From NCBI GenBank assembly GCA_033002965.1, contig JAURVB010007465.1, forward strand, positions 1 through 64,000: a DNA stretch of 64,000 nt, read 5' to 3'. The notes beneath the pieces are model-generated. The model was not told the origin of the DNA. It saw only the letters and a program-made list of their open reading frames with translations, and did not search any database. Both the position numbers and the translations under genes were made by a program. This stretch comes from Piper betle. Taxonomy: Eukaryota; Streptophyta; Magnoliopsida; Piperales; Piperaceae. This document shows positions 12,071 through 23,900 of this stretch, one piece after another. Within the stretch, counting starts at the first letter, position 1; each line of letters opens with the position of its first letter.

Positions 12071-13200
12071 ATCAATAATGTTGCCCAACACAAACCTTGT
12101 TTTCATTTTTGTTCCATAAAATTTAAGTGATTTGTTTCCATATTTTGTTTTTAAATATATAAGGGAAAAAAGTTCAATCTGTAAGTGGAGTTGTAGAGTT
12201 TATTCATAGGCGTCAGTACAGAGATAGCAAATTTCAAAACAGTGATGGAAAATGACTATCATAGCTATAATAGTTATGGGTATAAAACCATTTATTTTGT
12301 TGTAAAAGTTATCAATTGGTGATGTAAAATCTACGCTAACAGGTTTTACAGAAGGCTTGAATATGGAGCAGATTTGTCATATAGTCATGTGAGGAGGCAA
12401 CAAATGAGACTATTCAGAAAGGCTTTGTCTGTTACAAAGTTATATTGGGGTTGTGGGAGTTGAATGGTGGGCACCAACTGTTTTGCAGATTTCGTTGCTT
12501 CTTTCATTTTTGCATGATGTGGAAAATCATTGGATGTTATTTTTGTTGCACTTGCATATATACTTGCATTTGAAATGATAAATTTCAAGGCTTATGATGG
12601 TAATAATGTAAAGAAACTTATATTCTAATTTTTAGATGGTTAATAAATTTTTCTAAGAGCCCAAGACGTGAGTTAAATTTGGTTCACTCCGCCAAAATAT
12701 AATTATCGAAGACATGAGTGAAAATTTTCTTTTCTCAAGTTATTTTTTAGGGCTGTGATAGCTATGTATATATGTATTTTGCGGTTTGTCTCAGCTCTTT
12801 TCTATCAACCATCATTTTAGTAAATTGATTCTTGTGCCCCTGCGACATGTAATAAAAAAGGGCATGCAGTGCAGAGCATAAAACTCTGGCTAAAACAAGA
12901 TTGAATGAAAGATGACATATTTTTTTCAGAGGATGCTAAAGAGGGAGATTTGCTTAACGGAAGGCAAAATATTAGATGAATGCAAACCAGTACCCTCTTT
13001 TTCCATGCCTGCCTTCAAGGCAAATGAAGTACAGATTTTTCTCCAATGCCTACTAATTTCTATAACTGTACCTTTCCATGCCAATAAATTTAGCCAAGAT
13101 AAACAAGAGAGATTTCTAGGACTTGTACTCGAATTTGAATGGGCAAGATATGACCGGTAGGCTGGCCAAATATACTGAAAATTGATTCTTTTTTCATGCA
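12071..13200. other. Intergenic, no gene recognised
   Basis: AT-rich. Two opposite-strand frames at 12912-13201 have no motif. The right end leads into the likely 3' untranslated region of the minus-strand NIN-like gene (about 13200-13357). Confidence 0.5.
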
Positions 13201-13357
13201 ATACCTGTCCGGTTTGAGCAGAGTAAGTAACTCAAAACATGCTAGACGAAAAAGTAGCTCAAAACATGCTTAAATGTATTGCAAACCTTGGGACATGTGT
13301 CTGATTACTGGCGAGGGCGTTAAAGCTTAAATATAAGCATCCTAGTCCTTGATGGTC

Positions 13358-16300
13358 TCACTCTTCCGAGCTCTCACATGAGCTACCAAGATTGGCGTCT
13401 ATGTCATGCACAGACAGCCGGATGGGGTTTCTAATTGATGAACTTGCAACTTCTAAACACTCCCGCAGATCTGAGTCGCAGGTGGCTAGCACCCACTCAT
13501 GATCAACATCCAAGTACTTGACGTTGAAAGTGCCAATATCTAGTTTCAGTCTCTTTGATATTTCTCCTGCTAGGTCCACCATGCAAGATGAGAGAGGCAG
13601 CCGAAATCTTATGATGTCTTCTTTGTAATTCGCCTTAATGGTTACAGTTCGCACTTCCTGGTTGGCAGCGAGAGGCGGAAATGTTTGCGTCTGGAGCGGG
13701 CTGGCCTGTGCATTTGGAAGCTCGGCATTTGGAAGTTGGAGCTGGGAATAATCTTCAGCTAAATTGTTTACTTCCGTGAATTCCTTGTAGCTTCCTGAAT
13801 CTTGTATCAGCATTCCACCTAGTGGTGTCAGTGGCTCTGTTGCCATAAAGGCATCGGGTACTTCATATGCCACCAATTGACTTGCTCCTCCACTTGGTTC
13901 TTCCACCGGGAAACTCTTGGTATTTAGGTCTAGCTTCTGAGTAGGACAGACACTTTCTAAAATGTTTGTGTGGGCTTCGCCCCCAAGACTGTCTTGAGAA
14001 GAGTTTAGTAAAGCAGGGGTGTCTACATTCTCGTCAGCAGAGCCACTTCTCGTCCTTGAAGCGGATTTGGAACCCAGATGGATGGGAGTCAGAGAGGAAA
14101 GGCCAAACACATCTTCACCACCATGGACAGATTCAATTACACTTTTCAACTTTGTTAAAGTGCGATTCACCTTGTTTATCTTACGGGATGGCCATCGTGA
14201 TATTCCATGCTGTCTACATATACGCTTCATTGTCGTGGGGCAAACTATGAAAACCATTGCAGCATTTATTTCCAATAGCTAACAAGAAAAATCAATTTTA
14301 TTTTAACAATGTAAGGTATAGGACGAGAAAAGGGTTGTTTACTTACCACCCAGGCTTTTTGCAGCATCCTTAAGACTACCAGAAAAAATACTGCTGTAGA
14401 ACCTCTAAACTGATTGACTTTTCAGTTTTCCCACGCTTTCTTTGGGAAGCGTGATCAGTTTTATCCTCTGAGATTAGCTTTTGTGTTTTAGTGCTCTCCG
14501 CATTGTCTTCATGGTTCTGATTATCAAGTTCTTCACACAAGACATCTTTCTGTAAATTTTGAAGTAGACCCACCTCATTGTCCGAGACATCCAGCCAAAG
14601 ATCCTCAAGCAATGGTCTGTTCTTCAAATTGGAAGAAGAGAGAGAACTTACTAGACCACTTCCAATTTTTGATTCAGGGCTCTCATCTGCTTTCAGTTCT
14701 GCAATATCCAATATCTCATCCTCTTGAAGGTCATGATCAGCAGTAACTCTTAAGGTCCGAAAGCACTCCCTCATTGTAATTGTAAGACATTTTATCAATT
14801 CCTTCTGATCTTGAGGGTCCACACAGGAAGCTGGGAGGAAAAACTCTACAACATAATCATCACTTTCTGTAAGAAAGCTCCTTAAGCATATAGCAAGGCA
14901 ACCTGCAAGCCCAAACATGCGAGCGTAGTGTACAAGAGGGTATTCTTTCTTGCAGAAGTTTTTGACATCACTGGCAAAACAAGGTCCATGCAACAGGAAA
15001 GCCCTTCCAGCAGCCCCTTGTCCCTTTTGCAAGTGATGCTCAACACAGGCATCCCTAAACCCCCACATATGTGCATCCACGACATAGAATGCCACGTCAG
15101 TGGTTGACAGACAGACTTGACCCATGCAAATTCCATCTATACCAGTGCAGCTCTTCTTTAAACCACCACCATAAGCTAGAACATTACGGTGCATACATGG
15201 AACCCATGTCTGAGCGAGTGGAAGTTCATAGGTTTCACAGATTACAGTTAACATCTCTAGAATTTCTCCTAAAGCAGCTTGACGACCTTCATTGCATATC
15301 TATTGCAAAATAGAGCCAGCATAGTGGCACAAAAGAGAAGTTAATCAATCATTCATAGTTAAATCCCGCAATTTTAAAGTTCAAACCATGTGGATGGCTC
15401 ACCTGTCTACTTGGATGCTCCAAAATATCAGAGCTTTTGAGCTTTACAGCCTGCGCAGAAAATGAAATCTTGCTTATTTCTAAAAAATAACATATAAAAT
15501 CATCAAAAGCTGAAAAAGAACTATCAGATGAGTAAAATTGTAGACATAATGCTGACTTACCTTGAGCGCTTTACAAACTTTATCAACTTCAGAAGCAAAA
15601 TTAATTTTTTGTGATGTCAAAATAAGCTCAAGCACGGCTACACAAGACTGTCCAGGTCCAAAAACTGGTAGGGCCAAAGTTCCTCGAATGTTATAGTCCA
15701 GTGCATAGCTTCGACGAGGATACTCCATACTGGTATAATACTGCACATTAGGTGTCCATTCTGGCAATTTCTGCCGAAATACACGACCAGGAAGTCCAGA
15801 AAACCCATTTTTACCATCCACAGAAAAGAGATACATCAGTGACACAGATCTGTACTGAAGAAGCCCGCTACTATGTGGGTCAAGGGCAAAGGGTTGCCCC
15901 GAAGTGGTGAGAACGTATCTACAGCCATCCTTCACTGGAGCCCATACTTGAACCAAAAAATGCTGTTCCATGGAATCCTTTACACTCCGAAGAGCTTGTT
16001 GTATCATTTCTTTAATTATGCACGACCCACCAGAATCAGAATCATTCTCCTCTGTGACAGTTCCCATAGAAATTTGAATGAGCCTTGAGTTTCCCACGTC
16101 TTCAATATTTTTTCCACTTGAGGGATCTAAATTGTCTGAATAGTTCAGTGAGAAATTCCAACAAAAATTAATTACAAACATGCTTATGAAAAGATTGACA
16201 AAATATTGTGTGCCATTGATATATTAGTGAAAAACAAATGATAAGCCATTTGCAAAATTTCCTAACCCAACAAATAACATGCTCTAGATCACAAACTAAT

Positions 16301-17413
16301 TGACCACAGCGGTCCAGTAACTCTTGATCAGCAATGGCAGGATTACTCAATAAACAATCAAAGCTTGCCTCTTGTCCTGTATTACCAACACAAAGAAACT
16401 ACTTGTCTTAAGAATACGGACTTCACTAAGTTTAGTCTAGGAGCCTAACTCTTTAACAAGGATAACCCGTGTATAACACTTCTATTAAATATGTACTTGT
16501 CTGAATCATTTTCTTTTTCTAAATACTTGTCCCACTCATTTTAGAAGTTCATCAAGTAATAATTTCTAAAAACTAGTAAATCTAACCATGCAAATGAGAA
16601 GTAGTATAGTCAAGACTTAGGGAGACAAACAATAATTACTTCAAAGAATCCTTTTCCCATCAACCATGTCAAAGAAGTAAATCAATGAGCACATAATATA
16701 TAATCAACTTTGCATATGACATCAAAATTGTTGGTGGATACATAATGGACTAACTAAATCAATGTATTTTTTAGTGGGAACACCCAAAGAGGCGGAATCA
16801 CCAAATCAATCAAAAAATTAATTATGACTTAGTCTCAAGTTAATCAAATATTATCTCTTGATATTTCTTTTATCAGTTAGTTTGATATAATGATAGAAAA
16901 ACCTATAAATATTTCATCTTCTCTCCGATATTAATTACAGGAAGAATAAGTATAAATGGATGATAGGTTGTAAAAATCAGACTTTTTACTAGTGAGCATG
17001 GTGACTCTTCTTCATCAATTAGTTCCGTGCGAGATAATTTTTTATCTTATATATATTTTATCATAAATTTAATGTCTATAAAAATAATTGGTAAGCATAT
17101 ACTACGTCTGCCAAGGCGCAGTAGACAGAAGATAAGCTGTCAACACATCGAACTTCCAATTCCAACAGATTACTAAACTGAAATCAAGCAACATACATGC
17201 ATACAAACCAAAAAGAGACGAAAACTTTGAAGAGTTTGGAGCTGGGAACAGAAACTCACTAGATACGAATCCATCGGAAAGGAGACCACCAGTCGGCGGC
17301 GACACGGAGTGATCAGGCAGCTCGGAGAAGATGGAGAAGATGAAAGGGGAGGGAGGGAGGGAGGCGGGAATCGAATCAAGGTCCATGAGCTCGTCCCCAC
17401 CCTCGGCCGACAT
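13358..17413 (-). CDS. NLP: NIN-like protein (NLP) transcription factor, RWP-RK + PB1
   Basis: NLPs are nitrate-responsive transcription factors. The minus-strand exons that fit phase are about 17260-17413, 15561-16135, 15403-15450, 14347-15299 and 13358-14244, giving ~871 residues, the family's usual size. The GAF-like N-terminal region carries VQVWAPVKDG, YVLTTSGQPFALDP, LPGRVFRQKLPEWTP and LPLAQTWVPC. The basic RWP-RK domain crosses the last intron (SISLEVLQQYF, then CPTTMKRICRQHGISRWPSR). The C-terminal PB1 domain runs from VTIKANYKEDIIRFRLP to RLSVHDID. As given, a run of six A at 14383-14388 shifts the frame inside RWP-RK, and translation would stop at 14376-14378. Five A would restore the family motif and make the total length divisible by three. 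The start ATG at 17411-17413 follows a (CCG)n leader. The sense of exon 1 is less certain than the rest. Confidence 0.9.
14376..14400 (-). other. Frameshift site inside the RWP-RK domain
   Basis: The coding strand reads ...CAG TAT followed by one T too many, so the conserved QYFSGSLKDAAKSLG motif becomes QYFFW and a stop. All motifs on both sides are intact in their own frames. Confidence 0.8.
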
Positions 17414-18512
17414 GGCGGCGGCGGCGGCGGCGGTGGCCGGTGGCGGCTCGGCTTTAGTAAAGAAGGATGAAGAAGGGCAAATGCGGGAGTGAAATTACGA
17501 TATACCACGACTGTTTTTCGGGTAATTTTCAGCTTGATCAAGGGTAGATTAGTCATTACAATTCTATGCAAGAGACGATCCGTAATAACTGATTATTTTG
17601 GTTGGCGGTAATGGGGGAGGATATTTTTTGTGTCAGGCCTTTCTGGAAACGCCACTCATAACGCCCGCGATTGATTGGTGGGCGGACGGTCGTTGGCACT
17701 CTCTTATCTACGGAGGCATTTCAAGGGTGAAAATGGTTGGGCGTGACTAAAAGTTTTCTGAGAGAGTGACCGTTGCTTGGAAGGAAGAGGCGAAAGCGCC
17801 GTCGGGAAGCCGCATACGGTTTAATTTAAAACATTGATTATTAGGTACAACCAAGGGCCAATTTGGATTCAATTATTATATATGTACTAAAACAACCGAT
17901 GGAGGACAATTACATCAAGTATTCAGAAAAAGAAAATTAAGAGTAAAATCCAGTTTTTTATTCGAAAGCAAAAAAAAATGATACAAGGTAAATAGACAAT
18001 GTTACTTATTAAAGGAGCCAGGTTTTTGGTTCGATTTGATTTTGAAATGAATTTTTTGATTCATAAAAATAAGTCTAGTTCTTCCTACGAGAAAAGCGTA
18101 ACCAAATGTATTTAGATTTAGCTTTTTTGCTATATTTTTTTCAAGGTTTTATATTTTACTCGATGAAACTTGATTCAAAATTTGAATCAATGTAATATGA
18201 AAGTGAGTTGGATTTATGTTGACAAGACTTCAAATTTGGTAAAATCATTTTGTATATTATTCCGTCTACAAAATCTTAGCAACATTTGAGTTAATAAGAA
18301 TACCGAGTCTTAACAGACAAATTTATTCTTTACAAATTAATATTATAAGAAGTTAAGATATATTAATTCTTAAAAAAAAGTTAATGTGATTGTTAGAAAG
18401 AATACCTTATTCACAACAAAAGAAGTTAACGTGATTTTTAGAGAGAATGCCTTATTCAAAACAAATTAAGCCAGTTTGAACTGGTTTTACTTTTCATCAA
18501 AACAAATTAATA
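17414..18512. promoter_or_regulatory. NLP upstream region, (GGC)n leader repeat
   Basis: 17414-17432 is a GGC trinucleotide run (CCG in the gene's sense) in the presumed 5' leader. The rest is AT-rich intergenic DNA with no coding signal. It presumably contains the promoter of the minus-strand NLP gene, but I cannot assign specific elements. Confidence 0.4.
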
Positions 18513-20233
18513 TGATTGATTAGGGGTGGGCGTGGACGTCCGAATTTGTCCGTCCGACCGAAGTTCGAAGTATGTCCGACCGAATTTGACCGACCGAATC
18601 TGACCGAATTAAAACAAACCAAACATGGACATTTCTTTGTCCGACCGAACGACCGACCGAGTGTCCGATATTTTATATCAATAATATAATATCTTCAATA
18701 TTTGTAAAGCTAATATTATAATTTATGAAAATTTTAAAATATAATATACAGTAAAATTTATTAAGTTTATACATAAAATTTGATATTTAATATCTAAAAT
18801 AACAAAAAATGACATACATAGAAAAAAGATAAAAGTCATTCTTACATTTAAGAATTTAGAGCTATACCTTCATATTAATAATTATATCAAACCACTTATA
18901 ATTTAATTAGCATGTTCTCAATTTTTAAAGTCAAACAAAAAATAGTCAATGTATAAAAACTTTAAAATAATCATTGACATCAAAATATACTCTAATATTA
19001 CATATACTTCAAAGATAAAATATTTTAATAGTTAATTCTTCATCCAATATAACTCACCCAAATGAAAAAATACAAAAAAATTAATTATTCATGTTTTTGT
19101 CTTCTTCATTTTGAAATTAAGACATTTCTCTTCAATATTCTTCCATAAATAAATAGTTTCATAACTTTCAATTCCCTCTATAAAACCCGTGTCCTAAGTT
19201 AGGGATTTATAGTCCGAACCGATCGATTCGACCGTTATTTTTGAGTCGAATAGAATTATTTTAGGCCAAATAATACATTAAGACGCCTTATAGGGTAGAA
19301 TTATTAGTTATACATCATTTAGATGTTGTGGTCTTTATTTTATTTTATGGGATTTTTCCTGATTTTTTGGATTTTTTGAAGATTTTATTCTAAGTTAGGT
19401 ATTATTGTTGACTCGTGCCGGTATCGAGTCAAGTCTTATTTACGAGTTTGCCACCGATCATCTTCTCCCCAAAACCCCCCAAACCCTAGCGTCGTCGCCG
19501 CCGCCATCCCGCCACCGATCGACGCCGCCCGCCCAGCCGTACCGTCGCCGTGACATCTCGACCACCACCAGCCACCGACGAGTCACCGCGACGCCGGTGG
19601 CAGGCGCTGGCGGCGGGCGGCGGAGGCAAGGGCGTCTGAGGGGCGGGCAGGCAGGCGGAGGGCGGAGGCAGGCGCGGCGGAGGGGTTTCGCTGCGCGCAG
19701 AGACCGGCGGAGGCAGCGGGGCGACGAGCAGGGCTGTGGCGATGGCGCGCAGGACGGCGGAGGCGACGAGCAGGGTGGCAGAGGCGACAAGCAGGGCGGC
19801 AGAGGCGACGAGCAGGGCGGCGGAGGGTTTCGCTGCACCCAGAGGCCGGCGGAGGCATCGGGGTGATGAGCAGGGCGGCGGCGGCGACGCACAGGGTGGC
19901 GGAGGCGACGAGCAGGGCGGCAGAGGCGACGGCGCAGGGCGGCGAGACGACGAGCAGGGCGGCGGCGGAGGGCGGCGGCAAGAGGCGGCGGTGGAGGGCG
20001 GCGGCAGGAGGCGGCGGTGGAGGGCGGCGGCGGCGCCCTATGAACAGTGTATCTAGGTTAGGGTTTTAGAAATTTTGGTTTTGATTTCGGACCGTACACG
20101 GACATTGTTCGGGCCCGACGGACAAGTCGGACATTAACTCGGTCGGACAAGTTTTGTCCGATAAAATTTCGGACAAACGCGGACAATATCTCGTCCGACG
20201 TCCGTCCGACCGATGCCCACCCCTATGATTGAT
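18513..20233. mobile_element. hAT-type non-autonomous element with 8-bp TSD
   Basis: The element is 18521-20225 (1705 bp). Its ends are an exact 11-bp terminal inverted repeat: TAGGGGTGGGC at 18521-18531 and GCCCACCCCTA at 20215-20225. It is flanked by an exact 8-bp duplication, tgattgat, at 18513-18520 and 20226-20233. The 8-bp duplication and the TAGGGGTG start are hAT hallmarks. Subterminal regions carry many GTCCGACCGAA-type repeats in inverted orientation at the two ends. The interior has AT-rich filler, the shared AT module (about 19260-19460) and a GC-rich part with a 21-bp minisatellite. There is no transposase. Confidence 0.88.
19700..19990. repeat. 21-bp GC-rich minisatellite inside the hAT element
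   Basis: A unit close to gaggcgacgagcagggcggc repeats in two blocks (about 19740-19830 and 19860-19960). Because the unit is 21 bp, any open frame shows a heptapeptide repeat (for example RAAEATS). Those frames are repeat translations without other protein features, so I do not call a gene. Confidence 0.75.
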
Positions 20234-20938
20234 TGGAGAAATAATATAATTAATAAGCTCCCTTGTTGTCAATATAAAAATATATAAAACCGAGCCAACC
20301 AAAACTCGTTTGTGGGCTCATCGTCAAGCTTTCAAATGTAACAGTGGAAAGGCCCATTTATAATTTCCCGCCGAGGCCCATTTGCAATTTCCCGCCGTTG
20401 GAGTGGAGGCACCCTCGACCCCTCCCCCACACCAAGCTCCCATTTCCAACCTTCAATCGGGAGGACGCCCAAATCCTTTCAAAAAAGTGTAATCTTCTTT
20501 TCTTTTTCTTGATCGATCAACTAGTAGTCCCCTCCCCACACACACATTTTTAGTATTTTTTAATGATGAATTTTTGTGCAAATTTGGAACCAGGAATGCC
20601 CCAAAATTTTAGGAGTTTCTTTTTATGTGAAGATATATGTACTTCACTAGTTTTGTTTATCATTTTTTTTGTGCTAAAATGTATGTTCGATCAGCTAGAT
20701 ATTTCCCCAATTGTTTGTAGAAATTCCCTTCATCTTTAGTTCATTTAGTTTTTGGGTGATTGTCTGTGCTAATTTGTGTTCTATCATCTATAAATTCACT
20801 AAATATGTATTAGAATTTTGGGGGGGGGTTGCTTTATCTGTGAATTTGTGTTCAATCAACTATAAATCTACCAATGTTTTTAGTATATGTGATTTACTGT
20901 GCGGACTTGGGGCGGGGACAGACAAGGTTAGGTGATTC
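20234..20938. promoter_or_regulatory. Upstream region of the ZGRF1-like gene
   Basis: Short GC-balanced segment (20330-20470) followed by T-rich sequence up to the start codon. It presumably holds the promoter and leader; I found no definite TATA box or other site. Confidence 0.35.
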
Positions 20939-23900
20939 ATGGCCGAGTGTAAGAAATGGGTGGTCACCTACACGAAGCACAAGACGCAAAAGCGGAAAGT
21001 TTATCAGGACGGAACCCTAGAGCTTTGGACGTCAAGTGGGAAGGTATCGTGCTTGATTGCATCTTTGTTGTGCACTGCTACGTCGGTGTGGCTTATTGCC
21101 GTGTTCATCTGGGTATTGGTCCAGCTAGCGCTTTTGGATGATGGCGGGGGAACATTAGAAAGTAGAATAGTGAAGAGGGATGAGGTGGTGGAATCTGGAG
21201 GAACGGCGGAGTTTGTTGGTTATCTTGTTGATATTGGGGAACTTGAAGGAAATTGTGGACCTGTGTCAGACTCAGCTTCTGAAGGCATCAATGAGCCAGT
21301 ATCTAAGAAGACTGAGAAGTTGATTGTGAAAACTGAAGGTATTCTTTTGGTAGGACTTTGATGTTCGAGGAATTTCGGATGTACATTTTGGCTAGTAGGT
21401 TGGCCATTTTTTAAGTTGAATGAGAATTTTGTTCTCAAGAAGGAAATGGCATTGGAACAAAGCGTGTGGGGCTGCAAAAGTTTCGGCCAAAATTTACAAG
21501 TCCCCCATCAATGGGTTAGTTAATATGACTTGTAATTTATTCTCATGATGCTGATTCAAATCTTTCCTTCTTTGTTTGAAGTATCTTGATAACAACAGTG
21601 ATCTTTTTAATTTCAGCAAGCTTGAAAGCTGAATTGCACAAAGCCCCGACAGCAAAATTACATTTGAGTATCGCCGATGCTTCCAGGAAAGGTTAGATGC
21701 TGGAGAATTGGGAATTTTTGTTTTTGAAGGATTAATAACAAGTAGAAAGGGATGTTCCTTTTAGATGAATATATTTCTTTTCTTAAATGCTAAGTGGTAT
21801 GTATGAGTTTTATTGCTCTTTTACTAGATTGTGCGGAATGGGATGTGTTGTACACCACACAGATCACGCAGAAAGCCAAACGATATCATGATGGTGTATT
21901 GAAGATTTTAAGTTGCGGGTCCCTGCAAAAGCAGGTCATCTGCTTGTTATTTTTTGCTGCGAGTTTATTTTTCTTTTTTCAGTTTGAATATTATTATTTA
22001 TTTAATTTAGTGTCATATGTCTTTTCAGGCTATGCTTTATGACGAAGAAGGAAAACTTTTAAACAGTCAGTTTCTGAAAGGTATTGACGTGATTGACTCT
22101 GGCAGAACACTGGCATTTGATACACACATTATCAAAATTGAGAATATCAGAAACACCTCCAAGCACTCAGCCCCCATCGATGGTTCCGCTAAAGGTAGGA
22201 GTTAATGTTTAACTAGTCTAAATGGCTATCTCATACTCCCTCCTGATGGGTTATCTGTAACATTTTTTTTAAAAAAATTCCTCTAGCTAAAATGTACACG
22301 TTTTTCTATTTTAGAGGAAGTAAACAATGAAATTGTAGATGTGGGAGCGCCTAATTCTTGTAGAAATGCATATCAGAAAGGTATGAAGCTTAGTGTTTGG
22401 TCCCTCTTCTTTCTTCTCTGTATGAAATGCCAGTGGCAACATGCTATTGAGCATTGTTAAAGGATTCTTGATCATAGGTACTTACATATTTTATTTGTAG
22501 CGTAGAGACAAATTTTCCTGGACAGTTTACTGGAGCAACACAACGAGATACTGTGATAGGTGAGATACTAATGCGTCATGTAGTCAGATTGAAAGCAATT
22601 AACAACATTTTTCGTCCATTTCTCAAAAAATGGTTGTTGCGATAAATGATATGGTTTAGGGCTGGAGACACTATCTTTGTATTCCCAGCCTGAAAAAATT
22701 GGAGATATTTAAGATAAGCATTGCTTCAAAAGCAAGCTTATCTTGAAATTGAAGGTAAAAGCATTTGTTAGGAGACATTTTGAATAGCTGTGGTCTCTTC
22801 AATAAAGATAATTGACGCTACATCCTGCCTCCTAATCCACTCAGAAGTGACATTACTGCAAAATTGGCGGGATGGAAGACATAATTAGTTGCTAGAATTG
22901 ACTATTTTGACTGTGCAAATTGTTAATAGTATTGGATCAGATTGTTCTTAATTTCTCGTTTTCCTTCACTGGGTTGCTGTGATCCATCTTTTCTACTGAT
23001 TTGTTGCATCCACATTTATGGTAGACAAGGATTCAAACTGTGTTTCGGTAGAACATTTTTCTTAGAGGTGCCCCTATCCGTGACACTGTTAAAGAAGCTT
23101 TGATATATTCTACATCAGCTCTAGATACTTAGTGCTTTGTCTTTGAGTGGCTAAATGCAGAGTGGCATTGCCTGTATACCACACAAAAAGTCCAAAAAGC
23201 TAAAAAGTATCATGATGGCATATTGAAAATTACATCATGTGGGACCTTGAGGCATCAGGTAAAAATCAAAACTGATTCTTCATAAGTGAGTGTGCTTTTC
23301 ATATTTGTTTTGTTCTAGAATCTGGATTATTTTTACGGGAAAAAAATGATCAATTGCAAACTTCTATGGTTATTACCGTGATAGGCTACCTTGCTGAGTG
23401 AAGATGAGTCAGTCTTGGGCACTAAATACTTCCTGTTGTCAGAAAATGTGAGTTGCGGTAGAACATTTGAAATGGCTAATTATCTGATTGATATTGGGGA
23501 GCCAAAAGCATCAAATGAAGGTTACACCTGTTGTATGAATGGTATTCAGGACTCTTTACTTATTAATAGCTGTTTCTACTGGGTCTCACTCCACAAGTAT
23601 TTCAAATGATCAAAAAGTGTAATTTAGTCTATGCTCTACCTCACTTAAGACATTTGATAAATGGATTTTACTCCTCTTTTTGCTTCATTTTTAGGTTTTT
23701 TTGTTTTATAATAATATGGTTGAGTGCTATCAATTGCTTTAATGGTGACAATGTTTAGTGTGGGGCATTGTTGTAATTGGCTAACGATGACAATCGATAG
23801 TCTCCATTTTTATTTTACATCAATGTTTTGGTCCATTATTTAATTGATCACCTTGTTCAATTGTGTAAAATTTTGAATAGATTTGTTGTTGGTTATCGTT

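Noticed and set aside
12912..13201. Opposing frames of 80-90 codons
   Set aside because: No motif and no splice or start context; probably chance frames near the NLP 3' end.
16168..16350. Minus-strand frame between NLP exons 1 and 2 as an extra exon
   Set aside because: Exon 1 and the exon at 15561-16135 join in phase without it and it has no NLP motif.
19405..20056. Several GC-rich frames of 100-150 codons on both strands
   Set aside because: They are translations of a 21-bp minisatellite and C/G-rich sequence inside the hAT element, with no protein features.
22501..22559. Segment with acceptor and donor between two exons of the ZGRF1-like gene
   Set aside because: In the required phase it begins with a stop; the flanking exons join in frame without it.
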